A stretch of DNA of 64,000 nucleotides. Origin: Xylaria sp. FL1777 (taxonomy: Eukaryota; Ascomycota; Sordariomycetes; Xylariales; Xylariaceae). The stretch spans positions 44,700-108,699 of the forward strand of contig MU400643.1 of assembly GCA_022578965.1 (NCBI GenBank). The letters run 5' to 3'. Below are positions 1-12,492 of the stretch, in pieces (position 1 is the stretch's first letter; the number at the start of each line of letters is the position of its first letter). The position numbers were made by a program, and so were the translations under genes. A model generated the notes under the pieces. The model had not been told where the DNA came from. It saw nothing but the letters and a program-made list of their open reading frames with translations, and did no database searches.

Positions 1-1707
1 CATGTTTGAAATAGATCAATGCACTCAGGCAAAAGGTAAGTGGGCAGAGCATATGGCGCTGGTACAAATCTTTTCAGTATTGACACTTAGATAACAATAA
101 GCTCGGGAGAAGAGGGAAGTTACCATGTAGATATATCTTTCCATGTCATTCTATGCTTGTGCTTAACATTAATGCTTGTCTGTGCCTTGAGTGCTAGGAA
201 TTTATCTGTAAGTGTCTATAGAAGTAGGGGAAATGTAATTCAACGCACATGTACCTATTTGCAACAGAACCTCGGTATTCAGATGTACATAGATATTGCA
301 TACCTACCTGTTTATCCATAAGTTGCACATGCATGCACGTGATCTATACCTACATACCTGGGTACATACCTAACCTACATAATCTAATGTGAATCTCAAT
401 TGTGTAAGTACCTATATTTTAGTTAACATTAAATACTTACACGTGTACTAGATAATTGCACATAGATATTGAGGTAGTAATTTGTTCAAGTGGGTTTTCT
501 TTGGTTATTAACTAAGGAGAACTATTATGACATATTTTCGAAAATAGTAAGCTAAACCTTAGAGGCTACCTACCTAGGTAGGCTTAGGCCCAAAGCAGCG
601 TAGCTTACCTTGGTGCCCATTTATAGGCCTCGGTTTTTGCGGCATTACGTTTTGATATCGGGGCATCACCTTAAACCTATTTCGGTATAAGTTCATTATA
701 TGTTTTCATACCTCCATATTTCCCATAGAAAATAGAATAGTCTGAGACACCTTGTGAACACCAATAAAAACGACGGTTAGGCCTGCTTTTTATAGTGTTT
801 GGGTGTAAGCTGGGGGTATACCTAGTAAACACACCTAGGTACAAAAAGTTAGCTATAAACTCCACCTAATTGAAGGTATCTACTAGTGTACGCAGTAACA
901 AACGTGTTACAACAGCTAGTTTTTTGTTAAGATTACCACACATGTACTACCTCCAGAAAACAGCCAAGTTAGCTAATCCAGTGAGTTCGGAAGTCTTGTT
1001 ATAAATGCAGCAGCAGCAAATTTACTAGCAAATGTATTTGGAGCAAGAGAAGCTAGATCAACACCTGTTATTTCTTCCCGAAAAAGCGTCCCTGTTTTTT
1101 TTTTACATGACCCTAGTTAATACTTGTAGGTACTTCACAGCACATCAAAATAGGCCTAGTTTGTATGCAAAAAAGAGGAGGTGTGAGGTACCGGGCGGTA
1201 TTTATGGGGGGTTGCCATGTTGGGTTTAGGGTGATGCCCCGATATCAAAACGTGATGCCGCAAAAACCGAGGCCCCATTTATAACCTTACCCGGTGGACC
1301 TACCTAACCACCGACATATGTGATGTTCAAAGACACTGAACCTAGGCTCTCGACCCTCACTTAAGAAACTACCTAGGTAGGTAGTTTTATATACCACAAG
1401 CGATTCTTCCCAATAATCAATCCATCAATCAGCGCCCTAGAGTCATCCTGCCTATCTTCAGCTGCGATCTGGCCAAAAGGAGTCCTACCTCGTTCTCTTT
1501 TGCAGAACCTCTTCACGCCGCCCCCTTCCGTATCACCACCGCCCATACAACCAACCAAAACGCATATCGCAACTCACTCGGCAACACCCTACTCTCGTAT
1601 AAAGTGGTCCTCGGGGTACTCGCCAGCCATCCCTTATACACACACACACACATATATATATAGATATATATATTACTTAGCGCTGGGTGCGCGCATCGCT
1701 TTGCGCC
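1..1707. other. Intergenic region upstream of the NCBP3-like gene
   Basis: I see no gene here. The first 600 bases are AT-leaning and carry many short TACCTACC/TAGGTAGG motifs, for example near 300-370 and 570-590. A 649-bp transposon relic lies at 626-1274 and is listed separately. A CA repeat followed by a TA/GATA repeat lies at about 1638-1675, immediately upstream of the start codon at 1708, so it is probably in the promoter or 5' leader. The small open frames have no recognisable content. Confidence 0.6.
626..1274. mobile_element. Non-autonomous Mutator-like element (MITE) with 52-bp TIRs
   Basis: Positions 626-677 and 1223-1274 are inverted copies of each other, matching at 50 of 52 bases. 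Both ends start GGCCTCGGTTTTTGCGG. The element is flanked by the perfect 9-bp direct repeat CCATTTATA at 617-625 and 1275-1283. The length is 649 bp. The interior has no transposase-like frame, so the element cannot move by itself. Long terminal inverted repeats with a 9-bp target duplication are typical of Mutator-like (MULE) elements; the hAT (8 bp) and Tc1/mariner (TA) classes do not fit. The high TIR identity suggests a fairly recent insertion. The family assignment is inference from structure. Confidence 0.85.
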
Positions 1708-3105
1708 ATGGACTCAATGGACCTTGACCATGACATGGACATTGATGTCGATCTTGTTGCCGACGAACCCATTGTTCCCGAGTCCGATCCGGTTTGTTGT
1801 TGGCGCCCTCGCCTGCCGTATACCAACCACACTGATTATTCACCGTAGGGCAATCGCTCCCCAGGCGAGATCGACGACGATGCAGATGCACGCTGCCCCT
1901 CCAAGGTCTTCCTCAAGGGGCTTGATGTGATGAATCCCGACGACGTCAAAGCCTATGTTGCGCAACACTGCTCTGACAGCTCCCTGCACCTTGAACGAAT
2001 AGAGTGGATAGATGACAACTCCGCCAATATACTGTTTGCTTCCGAGAGCATGGCTTCACAAGCTCTCATTGCTCTCGCCGACGCCGCCGCCTCAGATGTC
2101 TCGCAGCTGCCCGCTCGGCATCTACTCCCTGCCAAACCGTTTTCGGCGAAGCCAGAAATCCTTCTCCAAGTACGACCTGCCCTCGAGAGTGACAGGAAAC
2201 AGGCAGGTGCGGCTTCGCGCAGCCGGTTCTATCTCCTAAACCCTGAATATGATCCCGAGGAGCGGCGACGAAGGAATGAAGCTAGACGATATCGCGACCG
2301 AAATGGCGATGGCTTTTCGCGGAGACGTGTACGGCAAGTGCGAGCTGACGAAGATGACGAACCCTTCGACGTGAACCTCTACGACGACAGCTCCACGCCC
2401 ACAGAGACCAAAGGACGCTCCCGGCGCAGGCGGTCGCTCACGCCAGATTACGAGACCACCGAGGCAAGAATAGATTCATACCGATCCTCAAACCGTGGCA
2501 GAGAACTATTTCCAGACAGCATAAGCTCGAAACGCGGGACTTCGAGAGGTCGCTCAGCTTCTCCAGCCCCCGACCGGGATGGCGATCGGAACATGAACGA
2601 TCTAGTAAGCGATGGGTCGGCCATGACGCGGGAGAGGAATCGCTACAGAGCGCATACACTCAAGAGTCACATGTCTCGTCAGAACCGGGCGAAAGAACTT
2701 TTCCCGACCGAGGCAACGTCAGAAAGCGGGCGCCTGGGCGATAAGGTCGAGGATGCAGCTACCCTTCTCTCCAAGGGTATCACGCTCCCTCTGATGGACG
2801 GTAGTAGTGACACGCCGGCCGTTCCCAATCGCAAGTTAGAAGATCGCATCACAATCCCTAACAAGGGTAAACTAGCCGACAGGATTACCAGCCCTGACTC
2901 GACGGGGAACTCGGCTTTCAGTATCCGCGGTGCAGCAAATCAAAGGAGCTCTAATACGGGCTTCGCGATCAAGGGGTCCGCTGGAAAGTCAGTCAAAGAG
3001 CTTTTCCCTGATAAGTTCGGCGGTAACACAGGCAAGGAATTATTCGGTAACACATCCGGGGGGCGGCCGAGACAGCGGCAGAGGGCAGGTGATCTATTTG
3101 ATTAA
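1708..3105 (+). CDS. NCBP3-like nuclear cap-binding / RNA-binding protein
   Basis: Two exons, 1708-1791 and 1849-3105, joined across a 57-bp intron (phase 0), give 446 residues. The start lies in a good context (gcgccATGG) and opens an acidic segment rich in Asp and Met. Residues about 46-130 form an RRM-like domain in which the EWIDD segment at 80-84 matches the W-[LI]-D-D motif known from NCBP3. NCBP3 (formerly C17orf85) binds the mRNA cap and takes part in mRNA export in animals. The rest is Arg/Ser/Asp-rich and probably disordered. It carries repeated short motifs: ELFP at 247-250, 311-314 and 412-415, ELF at 425-427 and DLF at 443-445 at the very C-terminus. Two F-x-I-[RK]-G motifs and two L-x-D-R-I-T motifs lie between them. 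The assignment rests on the RRM region and the WIDD motif. Cap binding itself is inferred from the family. Confidence 0.75.
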
Positions 3106-4221
3106 TGTTATATATAGCGCGCGAACAGTCGGCCAAGATACGAGCGGCTGTGGCTATTATAGTGTATACGTGTATACACCAGTTAGCCCAGATGATGACG
3201 GCCGAGGCAGAAAGCGGGATCAGGAAGCAGGCTTCGTGTCGACGCGACCATTTGAAGCTGAGGCATGGCCTGGGCGACGCGATAGCAAGAAGTCTACTCG
3301 CCGACTGCTCCTACGAGGGACTTCTCATCAATAGCGACGACGTCAACGCGTACAACACTTCATGTACGCGACCGGGCCACGTTTGCCTATGGATGGCCCA
3401 GATTCCCGGCCCCCTCTCATGATTTATCTCCATGGTTTATTTGGTTAGGGAGAGTAAAAAACGGTTGCGTATATAGATTTAAAGACAAGACAGAGACGCG
3501 CCGGCATCCAATTCATGTATTGTCCCGTCGAAATATACCGCGGTTTAGGTCATTCGCACATCAATACAGCCCGTCAGGGGTTAGTAGTAACTCGAGTGGC
3601 CTCAGTCGTTGTGGTCTTGGTCAATCGTATATAGCAGTGTCCTCTTCTCTGTGGATCGGCCAACAGTCAACTACAATAACAACGCCTTACCTACGAACCT
3701 AGTCCTTATTTGAGTACCTGCGACGTGAGTAGCAGATGCCTCTAAGCTGGTACTATAGTGACCTTGAAAAGTCTACTTATTCACCTATGTATATCTGGGT
3801 TCGGCAACTACAGCTACATTACGGTACATCATAATGCATCATCATCATTTGGGCCAGGTACCTAAAGGCATCCGCCATTCTGAAGACAGAGAAGCATACT
3901 GCCATGTACCGATGCCTTTTCCCAGTGAGAGCGATAGAGCTACACCATTTAAACCAAGTAACTCGGCAGGCACTCAAGGATTTACATTTGCGCTGGGCAC
4001 TCTTTCTTCCATTGGCATACTCTCGGAGATGAGCCATAGAACGTACTTAATCGACGACGCCTCGACCATTGCCACCCTTTACTTTATCCTGCTGCACCAC
4101 CACCACCACCACCACCACCACCACCACTACTACTATTACTACAGTTGCTGCTGCCGCTGCTGTTTCTACAAGACACCGCAGTCCCCCTCTACACTTACCA
4201 GCACCTCCTCTTTTCGCCACC
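3106..4221. other. Intergenic region with CAC microsatellite
   Basis: I find no supported gene between the NCBP3-like stop and the next start codon. The open frames here are short and mostly created by the CAC/CTA repeat. The repeat lies about 100 bp upstream of the next start, so it is probably in the promoter or 5' UTR of that gene. Confidence 0.6.
4095..4127. repeat. (CAC)11 trinucleotide microsatellite
   Basis: Eleven uninterrupted CAC units run into an imperfect CTA/TTA stretch up to about 4141. They lie just upstream of the start at 4222. An upstream frame reads the repeat as poly-Thr in phase with the downstream gene, but the well-placed ATG at 4222 makes that extension unlikely. Confidence 0.9.
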
Positions 4222-6123
4222 ATGGCGGAGCCTCTGAGTTGGCTGAAATTGGGACCACGCGCCCGGACGCCCACCATTCCTCTTGCAACCAACCCGCTTG
4301 AATGTAAGGCGACTCGCGATCCCCAACCTTGTGAGCCGCGACGACCCGGCTTGTCTCGCATGTCGACTTGCACCCCGCCTGAGATCGGGCTGGAGCCCTC
4401 TACGGACGAGGACGTCGCCGATCTTCTCATCCGCGACCAGGACCAGGTTTGGTATAACCCAGTGAGTGACACACCGAGCTACGTTTGATAGAGTCTTTGG
4501 CAGCTAACTACAGTTACCAACTAGTCCTTGGATCAAATGGTCGAAGCGCTCCAAGTCTTGCTCATGACTCGTAGCGTTCTCGAACCCATTCCAATCCAGT
4601 ACAACTCGTACGTACTACATCTGGTGGAAGGCTTTGCCACGGCCCAGGAAAACATCCGCAGGGCAGAAGCGGCGCATCGAGAAGCGAAGCAGTCTCTAGA
4701 ACATAATCTCGAGCAGTTCCGCTTAGCGACTGACGACTGGCTCGAGCGAGAGTCTCAATATCGTGCCGAGGTGAAGAGACTGGAAGTCCTCTTAGTAAGC
4801 CGCGAATACGTAAACCGATTGGCTCTAACTTACCCTTGTCGTCGCAGTCTAAATGCTCCCGAGGTGGGCTCGAGGCTGTGGCATTAGCGAGGACAAATAG
4901 CATCGTTGACCGCAGTGGCTCTAACGGTGATGGGTTCCTCTCGCGGCTCAACAACCTAAGAAAGCATCACATCAATGGTACACTTGAACAAAAGCTCTTC
5001 TTGGTTTCCGCGCCCTTCTTCATAGAACTGCTGTTTCTGACGCGGCTTTCCAGATTCATTATCGCCATCAACTCTACTCAACACGAATCAGGTATACCGA
5101 GCAGAAACTCAAGAAAGTCAGCCTTGGGAGGATAGTAGGATCAAGGCAGAAAAGAGTGCTACTCAAGGTATTGCGTGAACCCAAACCCCCCTTGGTATGC
5201 GACCCAAGAGCTAAGTGTATATTTTCCTAGTCCCGACCCCCAAAATTCTGGACAACGACAATGATTTCTGCATAAGCGAAAAATTCCGTCAGCAGGATGC
5301 GGCCACGAAAGCTTGCACCACATCCCGAGAGGGCTGGGTACAGCGACGCTGCGAAACTCTGCAGCCTGATCTGGACGACATGAAAAGATGTCAAGATGGA
5401 TTATGTAACCCCTTTGCGGATATCACAATTGTCCCAGCAGTATCGAGTGAGAGACATCGAATCCACCAGGGGGGCCAGTTATCAAACAAAGAGCGTGTGA
5501 GGGGCAGAGTATCGATGGGTTTCTCTGGTTCACAGAGATCTGTCCACCAAGAGGACACTTCCGGTATACCTACGATATCAGCTCCCGATTCTTCAAATCA
5601 CGCTAAAGGTTCGGGGCAAGCCAATAGGGTGGCCACAGCCAGAGCCGCGGCACCCCGGCACGAGCGAGACCACTCAGGATTCTCCTTCGAGACTGGAGAT
5701 GATTTTGACCCATGGCCAGATAATTCGACAGAAATAGAAAAGGCGTTGAATGCGTCGCATTCAGCACATAAAGGTCTAGAAGGCGTGGCTATCGAGGCGC
5801 ACCGACGCTACGATGATGATACCAACGTCCTGACCACCGGCTCTGCTCTGAGCAAGGAACTGTGGCCACCAAGGGAAAACGGCAGCCCTAGCACTAAAAA
5901 CCTCCCTGGCAAGCGAGTACGAGGATGTCGAGGTACGGTTCATAGGAGGCATACTACGGTAGGGAGCTCACCGAGCCAAAGTAGTCACAGCCTTGACTCG
6001 CTGCTAGCCGCCTCCGCCACAGAGCAAGACATTTCGCAGAGGCAACAGGCCGAGATGGATGCGCGAATCGCGGCAACGTTTGCCCTGGCCAACGTTCTTG
6101 GTACTACAAACCAGCAAAAGTAA
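4222..6123 (+). CDS. Hypothetical coiled-coil protein, five exons
   Basis: I do not recognise this protein. Exons 4222-4461, 4525-4794, 4848-4977, 5054-5167 and 5231-6123 give 548 residues, with introns of 63, 53, 76 and 63 bp. The start is in an almost ideal context (gccaccATGGcg). Exon 2 (residues 81-170) is strongly helical and heptad-like, with many Glu, Gln, Leu and Arg, so a coiled coil is likely. The C-terminal exon is polar, Ser/His/Arg-rich and low in hydrophobics, with a last helical stretch of alternating Ala and Gln. The acceptor of exon 4 was chosen at 5053 because it keeps the frame open and has a perfect CTGAC branch site 13 bases upstream. Acceptor 5104 would also keep frame and is the main alternative. 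No catalytic motif or membrane segment is visible. Confidence 0.7.
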
Positions 6124-7775
6124 CATTGTAAGTTCTCCGGCGTGGTTTAGCCGTAGTTGGATGGTGGGAGGAAGAGGCGGGCTGGATAATAATGAGCAAG
6201 ACGAGAACGAAGGCAAGTTCAATACGCTACTATTCCAGTTATACAACGATGAGCCAGTGGAGTATAGATACCCTTGTTATTTCTTAAGCACTGATAACAC
6301 AGTGATGATTCCCAGTGTGCCTTGGATCTGCGCGTGGTTATTGTGACGGCCAAAGACGGTGAGAAGGCGATGGATTGACAGGTGAGGACGGTGGATGACG
6401 AAGAGCGACCCTCTGCGTCGTTTGTCTCACGGAGGAATGGCGCGGTTGCATTCGGGACTGGCTCAAGCACTCATGCGCGGGCGGTTCGTAGTGTACAGTG
6501 ACAACACGGTGTTGTCGGGGTGCTGGCCCCCAACAACGGATCACCAATGTGTAGATCCTCGATAGCCGACAGTTGAACCAGATCGCCGGGCCACAGGGAA
6601 CCACAATCTGGCTGCCCACGGGCGTGTGCGCGAGGCCTTAATGCCGGGTAAATGACGAGACGTTTGTGGCCTTTCACTTACCGCTCTTTCAGCTGTCACG
6701 ACAGATCCCCGTCATCGTCACCACACTGCGGCCTATGTACTGTGCTGGGCTGTAGTGTACATCCACTATGACCGTAGCGTGTACGGGCAATACAGGCGAT
6801 AGTACAGTGTACGGGTGGTTTTATTTATTGATTGATCTATCTCTTCGTCGCCTCAGATGTCCTACTCGGGACATGGATGGCCCAGCCCAGGCGTGACGAC
6901 GCAGAGAACTCCGCACGCCCGAGTACGGTAGCACTCGACGCCATCCACTACCACCGTACAATGCAATGTACTTGCACCGTGACATGCCAGGTCACACATA
7001 TCTGCAGCGTCCCGGCTGTTCGCACGGACGAATCATGATGCGAAACGGTCGTTCGGATGGTCCCGTCGCTTGAACTGTGTCAGCAGTAAACGGACGATCA
7101 TACCCATTGTTTCTGCGTTTGACCTTTGTTTTACGATGGCCTGCTGGAATGTTCCCGTGCTGTCGCTGGGCTCCCTCATCATCTCCCCAGCTCTCCGACA
7201 CACCCACACGGGAATGTCCTCCTGTCCTTGTCAGAGTGACAGGACAGCATGCGATGGTATACTCACTAGCACGACACTATGCGACTGCTCCCCCGTCAAT
7301 GCCCTGTCCTCTTGCGAGGTATGAAGTGGTTGCCGTATACCGGGTAGGGGGGCTAGCGGGCGAAACGACGGACACAAACCTCGTGGCAGATCTTGCATAG
7401 CAAGTATGCGTATAATAAATCGCTGATGATGGCTTCAACGGGACCGTCTTGGTTTGATTTGTTCCCGCTGCATGTACAGGCACTCTGCGTCTGCATGCGA
7501 ATCCATGTCTACTTGGCCGCGATACATGCGGATGATTTACAGTATGGCGATGACGACGACGATGATGATGATGCTAGTGAGCTGGAGACTAGACTGTACT
7601 GTACTGTACACACTACCACACTACCACACCAGTGTAGTACACTACATTATACTGTGGTATGCATGCTATGCGTATGTGATATACTATGTAGGGTTGGACG
7701 ACAGCGTAGTAGTGCAGGCTCGAGGTCGGCGACCATATTTCAACAACAACGCTATTGATTCGCAAGAACCAGGGT

Positions 7776-7802
7776 AAACCCCCCGGTCAAGCCGGGGTGT
7801 TT
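7776..7802. other. GC-rich hairpin in intergenic DNA
   Basis: CCCCGG and CCGGGG pair across the 5-base loop TCAAG. AAAC and GTTT extend the stem beyond one interruption. It looks like a stem-loop, but no gene or known RNA family can be attached to it. Confidence 0.35.
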
Positions 7803-10800
7803 CGATGCGATCGGCAGCGCTAAGGGCTCAACGATACGCACAGATGCTTGACCCTGTTCAACGATGCCAGCCAACAGGATTGTGATCCGCGCCGCACTTG
7901 CCGTGTGCAACGGTATTCCTTGCGCGAGTCATCCCAGTCTGTCGGGACACTTCCCAGGCTACTGTTACGCACAGCCTCTCCATTTCTCTCTCTATCGCTC
8001 GGTACTCAGTACGCGTGTAATGTAAGTACATCAGCACGCACAGTACATACTCATGCCCTAGCGTACATCAGACCCGATAAACACACCCTCCCCCCCCGGT
8101 CCCAGAGTGTATACACGTGTAGGTAGGTGTACGAACATCTCCACGGATACTATGTATTTCTTCTATACGCACGAAACAATGTCCATTCTACAACAGCGTT
8201 ATTATTGTTGTCGTTGTTGTCTTGCTCTCTAACGTGTTACAACGTTCCCTCCTTGTTCTAGCGAGTCCCTGTTTAACCGAAGATATATGGAAATACTTTG
8301 GGAGCACACGCGGATTGGTACTGGACTAGCGCCTTTCCTGGCTGGTGGTACATGGACAAGTTGCGAGCCGCTCCTATACGTACATGTTCAATGCGTGCGT
8401 TTGCTCGTGGACTAAGCCTACTGTCACGAGTCCTGGCTCTAGATATGATGACGCCTGGTAAGCTTCGCAATCTCCTTCTTCTCAGTTTAGCCAAAACATC
8501 AGCCATACGCCACGCCGCGCCGCATTTGGAAGCGCTATTTTAGGGGACTATTTTAGTCTTTTACCCGGTGTGGAAATACACATTATGTTGCCTCGCCGCC
8601 GTTGAACTGAAGCACGGTTGGGTCATAACGGCTCCTAATAAGGATAAGTTGCCAATGTTAACCCTTCTTCAGGTGCTACAGTGTGCACGGTGGGCACGGT
8701 GGGCACGGTGCCTGTGTGCGTTGTGCTGTGTCCTACTCTGGTCTATTGCATTCTGTTTTACTCGTACATCGAGCCGGACAGATAGAGAAGTCTAGTAGAC
8801 TACTACGTTGTTGATGATATTATTAGGCATACATAGTAGCTTGCCAATAACATCTATTTGGCTTCCACGGAGCTCTGCCCGAGGGCCTTTTGCGGGTCTT
8901 TTGCCAAGCCCGTGGCAGTCAGCGAGGATCGCCCGTCAAGCCAGCAGTTCAGCTGCCCACTCGAAGGGAAAAGTGCCATTGATCGACCTGGACCATGCCG
9001 TGTTTCGACAAGGGGCATGTCTCGGGGGGCGACCTTAAGTCGACAGCTGGAGCATCTTCTTGAGGCATCTTCTTGAGGGAGGCGAGCTATCCACCGCACT
9101 TTCAAGCGAGCCCGGAGCATTAGAGAGCGTGACCCGAAGGCAGCTTCATTTCCGCTTGAACTTGAGGACCTATGATATTCAAACGACAACCTTCCTCCCT
9201 AACTTCTCCCTGCTGCCGTCCTTTCGCACAACATACAGAAGGGTGCTACCTCGTACATAGGTAGAATAACCACGAAGGATGGTCGAAGAAGCATACATTG
9301 CCCATTCCGGATGATTCGTCAACAATAGATGGCTCTATTAGGCCCATGTTTCAGGCAGATTTGCCGCTCTATACGTTTATCCTTCAACGTATGCGGTAAC
9401 ATTCTGTACGTAGCGCCGAATCTCCTCCTCCCAGAAGAGCCACTAGCGCTGTCTCTAGCATACTAAATTGGTCAAGCTTGCCACGGGGCACTAGAGATCC
9501 GTGGGTAGCGCTGAGATCCGAACCGTTTTCTCTCGTCCTTACCTACTGTATTTAGTCTAGCCATGGCATAAGGTTTTTTTACCTTGGGACTTTGAGTGAC
9601 GTGGTTAACTAGTAGTGTAGGTATATATAGTTTATAATCCGACTGCCTGTCTAAATAACAACTCGATGATACCTCCATGTAGGTAGACTAGAAGCTGTAG
9701 ATAAACTCTCGCTCATCAGAACACTGGCCCAAAATGGCATTATATCCTCTCTCCCTCTTTTTCCCTCTCTTCTCCCTCCCTATCTTATTCTTACTAGTTC
9801 ATAAGGACTTTATATTACATTAGTTGTAGGTATACAAGATAAAACCACTTGAGCAAAAGCCTCCCCCTCCACCCATCTGTAATGATCGACTACGACGAAC
9901 CCAGCTCCATGGGTAGATGGACGGATACTGCGTAGATAGCTAGTTAGGTACGACTAAAAGAAGACTCGATCGGCAGAGTCGGACGGGTACATCGACGCAG
10001 CCGCCGTCCCGCCCATAGCACGCGCACGGCGAACTAGATTGTAACCGTCTGCGTGGTACTGCCAGGACAGAACGTTCTGTCGCCATATTCCCTGCCGTTG
10101 ATCACTTCTCAATTTCCACCCTCGGTGGTACTTTCAAGGAACCAATGTCCAAACTTCTGCCGGGACTGACCTGCCAGATCAACGACCCCTGAGCTACACA
10201 GGGATTCCTCGGGGACCCATTTATATCCTTGCGCTCTACGCAGCATGGCAATAATGATGGGCCACCGACAAGCCCAGAGTGTACTAGGGGCAGAACTAGG
10301 GGGAGGCTACCCTAATTAAACAATTCGGCCTTATGGGAACGACTGCCTAGGTACACTAGTTGTTGTCGTAGTAGACGGTGGCCAAGTACGAAATATGACA
10401 AGAATTCGGGTAGACAAGCGGTGGTTTTGGCGTGGTAATCAATCCAAAGGATAAATAAAAGTATTGGCATTTCATTCCACCGCAGCCTCGGGGTTTGGCT
10501 GTAACGCTATCGATGTATCTAGATAATTACTAGTAGCAAAACCCTTGCTGGTCCCCGGTCCGATATCAATAAGTAAATCTCCGGAGAGGCTGCGTGCCGC
10601 GTTGAATATGCAAGATCATCTGTAATTTAGCATCGTCATCAGCATTGCCTGTCTCTCAGTAAGAGTTTAAGCATCCATCATTTTCCCCCCTCCCCCCCCT
10701 GCCTTCTTACGGCGTATACTAGACGGGGGGTGGTTATTATAATGGATTGGGGAAGCGAAGAACGTGTTTTGAGGCCTCTTGAATCCATGGTACGATATGT

Positions 10801-11430
10801 ATGCAATATGGAGGTAGGTATGGGTATACAGACATTCGCTCTGCGGCCAAGGCCAAGGCCAACTCGTAAAAGCCGAATTGGAAACGGCATGGGCGGTACA
10901 TGCACACAGCAGCTGAAGTCTGGAACTTATACGATAGTTTATCCACCTATCTACTCTCCTCGCCATCTATTACCCATATGTATGTGCGTTTTGTACTGCG
11001 TCCATCTGGGTACTTGGCGTCTGGCAGTTGCCTATTCGGAGCATTACAGGGGCCTACGAGGGCTTAGATGGGATTATTACTGATTAGCTAGTCCTGTCCT
11101 CTGGGTTGGGTCTTGCGTCGCAAAGAGAAAAGTACAGTACATGAGACTAGTTTGGGTGGAGTGGGAGAGGCCAACACGGGAATACCATTGCTACCGTACC
11201 ATCACCACATACTATTACTGGATACCACAAGATGGGAAGGAGAAACAAGAGCGTTTTAGATAGAAGCACGAGCAAGGTCAAGACTAGCGGAGCCTGGCGA
11301 GGCGGGTTCGGTGGAAGCGTGGGATTGATCTACCGGGTGACAGACTGACCCTACATTAGTGTACCCAAGGCAGGGTACCTAGCGAGCTGGTAGCGTAACG
11401 GAGGCCGTCACTTTGTGTGGGCGGTGGTGA

Positions 11431-11500
11431 TGGTAGTAGTAGTAAGTAGTGGTAAGTAGTAGTAGCAGTAGTAGTAGTAGTAGCAGCAGCAGCAGTAAAT
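11431..11500. repeat. Imperfect (AGT/GTA/GCA)n microsatellite
   Basis: A run of AGT, GTA and AGC triplets with a few shifts. It lies in the gene-free stretch between the 6123 stop and flbD. The apparent poly-Tyr or poly-Leu frames on both strands come only from the repeat. Confidence 0.8.
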
Positions 11501-12462
11501 AGTGTTGGTGTTGTGTCCGTCGCTCGCTCACCTGCCGTGGTAACGTAACCGCTCTCTCGTCTTCTGTGCTTCTGTCTTGTTCTTCTGCGGGCGCCCAGTG
11601 ACCTACTATCCGTGGTTCGCCATTCCCAGTAGCCCGTACTTGGCGTCTTCTTCCCATGTTCTTCTTCACCTTGATTTCTTTTGCAACCCGTTTTCTCTGG
11701 GGAGGGATGGGATTGCCGATCCGCACAGGCTGGGTGCGTGTACAATACCTACCCTGCTGGTAATATAGAGATTACCTATGTGCGTGTACATATGTACGTA
11801 TGTATGTGTGCCCTCGTGTGCCCCTGTGTGCGTGCGCACGCGTGTGTCTGCGAGTATGTATGTAAGTAGGTAAGTAAGTATGTATGTGTCTATGTATACA
11901 TATATAGTGTATGTATATGTAGATAGATAGCTGGTGTACGTAGTAGTGTCTGCTCGCGGCTCTCATGTCATGTCATGTCATGTCAGTCTCCCGCCCTTAC
12001 TGCGCACTGGACAGTATACTACTGAATACACGGTACACGGACCATCTGATATGCCGGTACCTACTAGTGTTGTTCCATCGAGCGGGCTTATTTGGATGCT
12101 CTGGATGCTCGGCGACCATCGAGCAGGTATGGTATAGGTTACCTGTGCGTTTCATGTAGGTCACCTGTGGGTGGCTTATGGTCTGGTGGTCTGGCGATTC
12201 GTTACGGACGTCATTAATCCGGCCAGTTCTTTCGTCCGGTTATGCTTGCGCGCTTGGTAGAAGGGGGGACGGGGGGGTAGATGAGTGGATGAGAGGACGA
12301 GCAGGTAGGAGACTACTTTAGCTACCTTCTATCTAGTGCGGTATCGGTATATTGCAAGTAATAGTCTTATAGCATACATGTAGAGCAGCCCGCCTTTACT
12401 TCCGCTAGTGTTTGTCGCTGTAGTTCTATGTGTTCGTTGCGTTTCCTGGCTCTCCTCTTTGG

Positions 12463-12492
12463 CAGGGGTGTAGGAATATTCCTACTCCCCTG
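12463..12492. promoter_or_regulatory. 30-bp near-perfect palindrome, possible protein-binding site
   Basis: The core GTAGGAATATTCCTAC is a perfect 16-bp palindrome. It is extended by CAGGGG/CCCCTG arms with a single mismatched pair. The centre contains GAA and TTC separated by two bases, as in heat-shock-factor half-site pairs. The site is about 0.6 kb beyond the flbD stop codon. The regulatory role is a guess. Confidence 0.3.

Noticed and set aside
4069..4221. Upstream extension of the coiled-coil protein through the CAC repeat
   Set aside because: It would add poly-Thr from a microsatellite, while the ATG at 4222 has an almost ideal context.
8854..9189. 111-codon minus-strand frame in the flbD downstream gap
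   Set aside because: It overlaps other frames of similar length on the other strand and shows no conserved pattern.
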